Shown: piece after piece, positions 23,701 through 29,700 of the stretch
How the letters are laid out: each line of letters begins with the position of its first letter
Numbering within the stretch: position 1 is the stretch's first letter
From: a virus
Virus record (IMG/VR): IMGVR_UViG_3300039098_000035
Coordinates: 17,832 to 81,831 of that record
DNA: 64,000 bases
Reading direction: 5' to 3' (one strand)
Program-made: the position numbers and the translations under genes
Notes under the pieces: generated by a model
The model's database searches: none
The model's input: the letters and a program-made list of their open reading frames with translations, nothing else
Told to the model about the DNA's origin: nothing

Positions 23701-26700
23701 TGCAGTGACTATATCTTTTTTAAGACTGTCTGATATTTTAACGTTTACATCAAGTTCTTTAAGTAGGCTTTCTGTATTTTTAGTGCTGTGCAAGTCTTTA
23801 AGTTTCTTAAGACTGTAGTAGTTAATACCTCTAATCTTACCTAGCTTACGTGCGTTTTTATGTGCATTCTTTTTCTTGTGTCCTGCACGTATAGTTTTAT
23901 ACGTAGATACTAATCTATGCTGTAGTGTAACTCCATCTTTTTTCTTATCGAACTCATCTTGCATTTTAATAATAGTTTTAACAGCTTGATTTATTTTATT
24001 AGGACCGTAAGGTTTAATATATGCTTTAGCATGTGGAGGCGCTACTTCTAGTAGTGCTTGTTGTCTTTCACGCATTTCATCAGGTGTGATGTACCATTCT
24101 AGTCCTTCTTTATGCTTGCGTTTTAAAATGTGCATCATGTCTGTATGTAGCTTATGTCCACGTTTAAGCTTGTGCATGAAATCGTATACAGTATCACGTA
24201 CATTGTTAAGGTTCCTTAAGAAGTCCTGGTTCAATACATTAGAGAAATCAAATGACATCTCAGATGCATTGTACTTAGTCTGCATCTTTTCTAATGCAGT
24301 ACGGATGTTCTCAAGTAGTGTTTTAGATCCTACAGTAATACCTTTAAGCTCTGCTAGTTTAACGGTATCGATTTTATCTTCTAGTTTACTAAGGTCAAAC
24401 AGATCCCCATTAGAATTTCTACGGATGTACTCGTCTTTAAAGAATAGATTAGCTATCACATCGATAGAATATTTATCGAACTCAGTGTCAGCTCCTACAT
24501 ACTTCAGGAACTCCATGAAAGCTGCTTCAAGTTCAGCATCTTTTTCTAACTGCTTATATACTGAAGAACTATTGAATGCTACATTAGTTAACGTACCTTT
24601 ATTAATTGCTGTATGTTTCTCTTTTAGTTCGGAGTATTTCAAGAACTCATCTACAGTTTCATCAATGCTCATTTTCTTTTTCTTAGCTACACTTATAAGT
24701 TTGTTTATATCATTGAGGTATTTTTCAATACGTACCTTGCTACCTTTAACATTAATTATATTTGGGTTAACTTCACCTAGTATCTTACCGTTTACTACTT
24801 TAGTAGTGTACTTGTATACATTAACGTATTTACCTATCTTATGCATTTTAGTAATGTCGCCATGCTCTTCATCAGTTAATATGAATACTTTACCTATGTT
24901 GGCTACACCTTGTGTCTCTCTAATAGTTGCTTTGATTTTATTTATAACTCTTTCTGGGAATACATCTTTATTGTCAGTAACGATTGTAATACCATAGTCA
25001 CTAGCACTGCGTACTTCGAAAGAAGCTCCTTCAAAGGAACCTTTCATTGTTGCTTTTAAATGCGTTGTAAGTCTATTAGCGTATACTATATCATTCTCAT
25101 CTATAATGTTCTCACCTATCTCAGTGTTGTAGTTAGGTAACCCTTTAACATTCTTATCATTGACGTTCAATTTACCATTGATATCTTTACGTTTAACAAC
25201 TACATACTTCTTAGACTTAACGTCAAATGCCATAGCATAGTCTTCAAAATCTGTGCTGTATGTGCTGTGTATGATTGATGATATACTACTTGGGTTTGCT
25301 TTAAGGAACTTGAAGAATGGCACAGGATCTTTTAACTTAGCATCCTTAGCTATTTTTTGTATCCTAGTATATGCACTGATACGCTCAGTAAGATCTTTAA
25401 CTTCAGTACCAACTCTTTTAATACGTACTTTGTACTTATCAGGATTCTTTTTAAATCCATCAAGTATTTTTTTTGAATGTTTTAATCTCTTTTGTAATTT
25501 AGTTATGTTTCTATCCAATGCAAAACCTTTAGATACTTGGTGTTTATAAAAGAATATCTCACGGAACAGTCCTTGTTTAGTTTCTTCAGGCATCTTAGAG
25601 CCCATGATATACAATGCAAACAATGCATCAGGATCTTTAGGCTTGGCTACTTGTTTGCCATTAACATCGATTGTTTGTATCTTCTTGTTGAGTATATCTT
25701 TAGTTGCTTTAGTATACAGCCCTGTAACATTCTCTTTAAGATATTCAGCTATGTTAGCTTTGAAATCTTTCTGTGCCTTACTACGTTTACGCGTGTTAAG
25801 GAATGTATCTAAGGATAGTGATCGTTGGAGATAGTTGTACTGTGGGTCCACAAGTAGATTGTAGTCTTCTTCAGTACTATCACGTAAGTAAGCTTCCTTA
25901 GGGATGTCTACTATATCCTCTATCAATAGGTTTCCATATTTATTAATTAACCCATTGTATTCTATTTCAATTCTGTTATTGATGTCTTGTACTACCTTGA
26001 TATCTTTATTCTTACCTACCCTGATACGTAGGCCATAGATATCTTTTATATTAACATGGTACTCAAGTAACATTGTGAACATATTTATTGTTCTGACACC
26101 AGTATCAGTCTTAATAGTAAATATTACTTCATCATTCTTAAGTCCATAGTCTGTAACTTTTCCAGGATCTAACTTAAGTTTACTTGCACGATCTGTTTCA
26201 ATATATTTATTCAATAGGAACATTACCTGGAATAGTGGAACCTCAAGTTTGTTTATATCTGTATCATTATTGAAATCCAGCTTACCGTAGTTCATTATGT
26301 CTTTAATTAGTGTATCATACTTAGCGTCCCCTATTATCATAGCCTTTACTACGTCTCTAGCTAGGGTATAGTATCTGTCGGACAGTCCTACAATATCTTT
26401 TTGTTCATATGCACGTATGGATGCCATGATACTAGATATTTTTTTGTGGGTTCTATTGAAACTGTTAGTAAGAAGCGCTTCATTAGTCTTAGCTATTGCA
26501 TCTTTAAAGATGCCCTCATAGACACCTGCTTTAAAGTGTCCATCAGGATCATTGATTAAGTTTTCAATAAACACATCTATATCTTCTTCTTCAAAGCCTA
26601 GGTCTTTATTTAATTGGAAGATATCTAGGTAAGGGCTGTTAGTATGTGTACTCATATATTCTTCTACAGAGGTATACATACTTTTATAAAGCATTTCTTT

Positions 26701-29700
26701 GTATTTAGATTCCTGCTTTTTATTTACTTCTACGTATGTGCTTATTTTTCTACCGCGTTTATAGTTTTCTGCAAGTACTCTTACTTTGAACGCTTGGTCT
26801 ACTTCATTGGGGTACCTCTTAAGTCCTACACGGTTTAAGTACTTCCAATCAAATTTAATATTGTCTCCAATGTCTAGCATTTGTCCGAACATCTTTATAA
26901 CATAATCATAATGTCCTTTCGATACACGTCCTTCAACTTTCAGTACCTTGAAATAATCTGTAAGTTTACTGATGTCTTTTGTGTTGTGATCTATATACTT
27001 AGACGGGACTACACCAAACTCTATAGGTACTACTTTAGTAGTGTACTTGTTACTTAAGATACCCTTAACATACTTCACAGTTTTAGTGGTGCCTTTTCCC
27101 CCCACTACTGTACTGTGTTTAATGGATGGTATCAGGTTAAACATATTCTTTTTCTTAATTTTATTTACAATAGACGCTTTACTGTTCTCTAGTCTAGTGT
27201 CTACTCTACCTTTAATACGTTCCTTACGTGCTTGCTCAAGCTTACGTCTGGATTTTATTTCTTTAAGAGCTACTGATTTTGTAACAGCACGCTGTTCTAC
27301 TGCAGTAGCATTATCGTTATGCTTGTTTAAAATATATGCCGCTTCTTCAGTTACACTTCTTGTATTTAGTAAGTATTTAACTACTGTACCTTCTTTATAC
27401 GTGTTGATATAGTCTGTCTCCGTGTATACTGCTTTAGTTCCCCTTATTTTTTTAACTTCATTTTTAGTAGGTATTCTAGGAAGGATCTCACGATCAACAT
27501 CTGCTGACATAAATAAACTAATGTCTTCTTTAACTACTCTACCTGAATACATATATGATTTAAAGAATTCATATGTAGGGTTCTTACGCATGAGAGTATT
27601 TACAAGATTTATTTCAGCTTGTAAGACATTTTTGAATTCTTCATAAGCATCGGTTCCTTTTTTAGACTGTAGCAATGTTACAAGTTCTTTATCTGCCTCT
27701 GTGAATAATTTAATAGCAGCATTCATCTTGTCTCGGAACAGTGAGTTACCTTTACCATACATTTTACCGTACACTATTTCTTGTAGCTTAGCTTCAGTTA
27801 GGTCCTGTAATTGTACACGTTCAATATGTATTCCATCAGACATCATAATTTTATTTATGTTAGTATATATCTTATTAAGTACATCTCCAGAAAGAACTTC
27901 AGCTACATTGTCTTCAGTTACAAGGTTAGTTTTGTTTATAAGCTCACGTATAGTATCTATACGTTTCTTTGCATCCCACTTTCTCCAGTTGGGTTTAGTT
28001 ATATTTACAGGTACTTTAACAATACCTGCCATTAATAAACTTACATCAGATGTTTTTAATGTTTTGTATATTGCTTTAGTAACCGCTTGTTGTAATGTTG
28101 GCCTGTATTCTATATCTATATTTCCTTTTACTTTTAATTTTCCTAGCAAGATTGTTTTAAGTGATGCCCCTTTTTGGGTTACTCCCTGTGCATCTTCATA
28201 GTAGTATGCTGCATCAATACCAAACATAGCTGCTATTTTATCCAGCTCATCTAGTGCTTTCGTATCCTTACTGAAGTAATCTTGTAGCAGTTTAGATACA
28301 TCCATTGTGGCTTCTTTAATTTTTACGTTTGTACCAGGTACCGCTGTAGTTGTGCTTACATTAGTATATGCTTTATATACATTAACAAGTCGCAGTAAAT
28401 TAATAAGTGTTTTGTTTAAATCGGAAGCGGTATCAGACATAACACCATTTGCTGTATGTAAAAGAGATAACACTTTATTAACTGCCGTGCTATATTTAGT
28501 GTGGTACAAGTAATAAGTAACAGCACTATTTTGTGCCAAGTATTTTTTAAGGTCATCATTTTTAAACCTTCGTTTAACAACTTCTTCTATTGTTTGTCCC
28601 GTGCGTTCAATGGCATCTTTGTATAGTTTTATCTCTTTTTGTATATCTTTTAAAGTGTCCTTATTTACCCTTACTTTAATACCACTTCCGCTTAAGTATT
28701 CAATAGGGGCAAGATCTATAAGGGCTTTGTCCTTTTCATACGTACGTTTTCTTTTTTCAATTAGGCGTTTAGATTCTTCTATATCTCTGCGTATATCTGC
28801 ATACTCTTTTTTAACATCCTCACTAAGTAGCTCTGCTTTGTCTGATAGTATTTTGTCTAAGTGCTCATTCAAGTTTGCAACACGTTTAAACATATCGTCA
28901 AGTGTGTCATTACTTTTGTTAACGTCATCTTTATTATTTAATGCCTCTGATATTTGTGGGTTCTTGTATATGGTATCTATATTAGTAATTAATTTTTCTA
29001 AGTTAGTTATTGTTTCTGCTTGCATTTTTGTAGATGTGGAAGTACGTCTAGATTCTACCCATTTACCTACAGCAAAACGTAACCCTTTTATTGCGGTGGA
29101 TACAGGGTTCGTTACATGAGTGATAGCAGTAGCCACGGTATCGATAGTGTCCATATGTGCACGCATACCAGCGTACCTACTGTACATAATTGCTGCGTTT
29201 TTAGTATCAATAGTAATATCCATATCTTGTATAAATTTAGCCACTAATGTACTTTCATCAGCTCTATCTTTATAGACTTCTTTAAGGGCTCCTAATGTTC
29301 TAGTAACACCTCGTACAAATAGTCTACTCTCGTCATCAAGATCTTTACGTCCTTTGATACGCTTGTATTTATTGTATGCTTTTTGGAATGCTGTTTTTTG
29401 TGCATCAGATCCTACGTTATATTTAAAAGTACCTTTAGTAAATATTTCATTAAACATTTTTACTATTGCTTTATACTGTACATCTATATCTATAGTACGG
29501 TATTCAGCTTTACCGGTCGCATCTTTAACATTGTTCCCTGTTAAATCCATCAATAGTTTACGGACACCTTCAGGACCTTCTTTGATATAGCTGTGGACAA
29601 GACGTTGCATTTGTGAACGCCTATAATCTGCGCCATATTTATGTGCAAAAATACCGTGGTTATCTACAAGCTTACCAATATCATTTGTTTTAGCGATGCC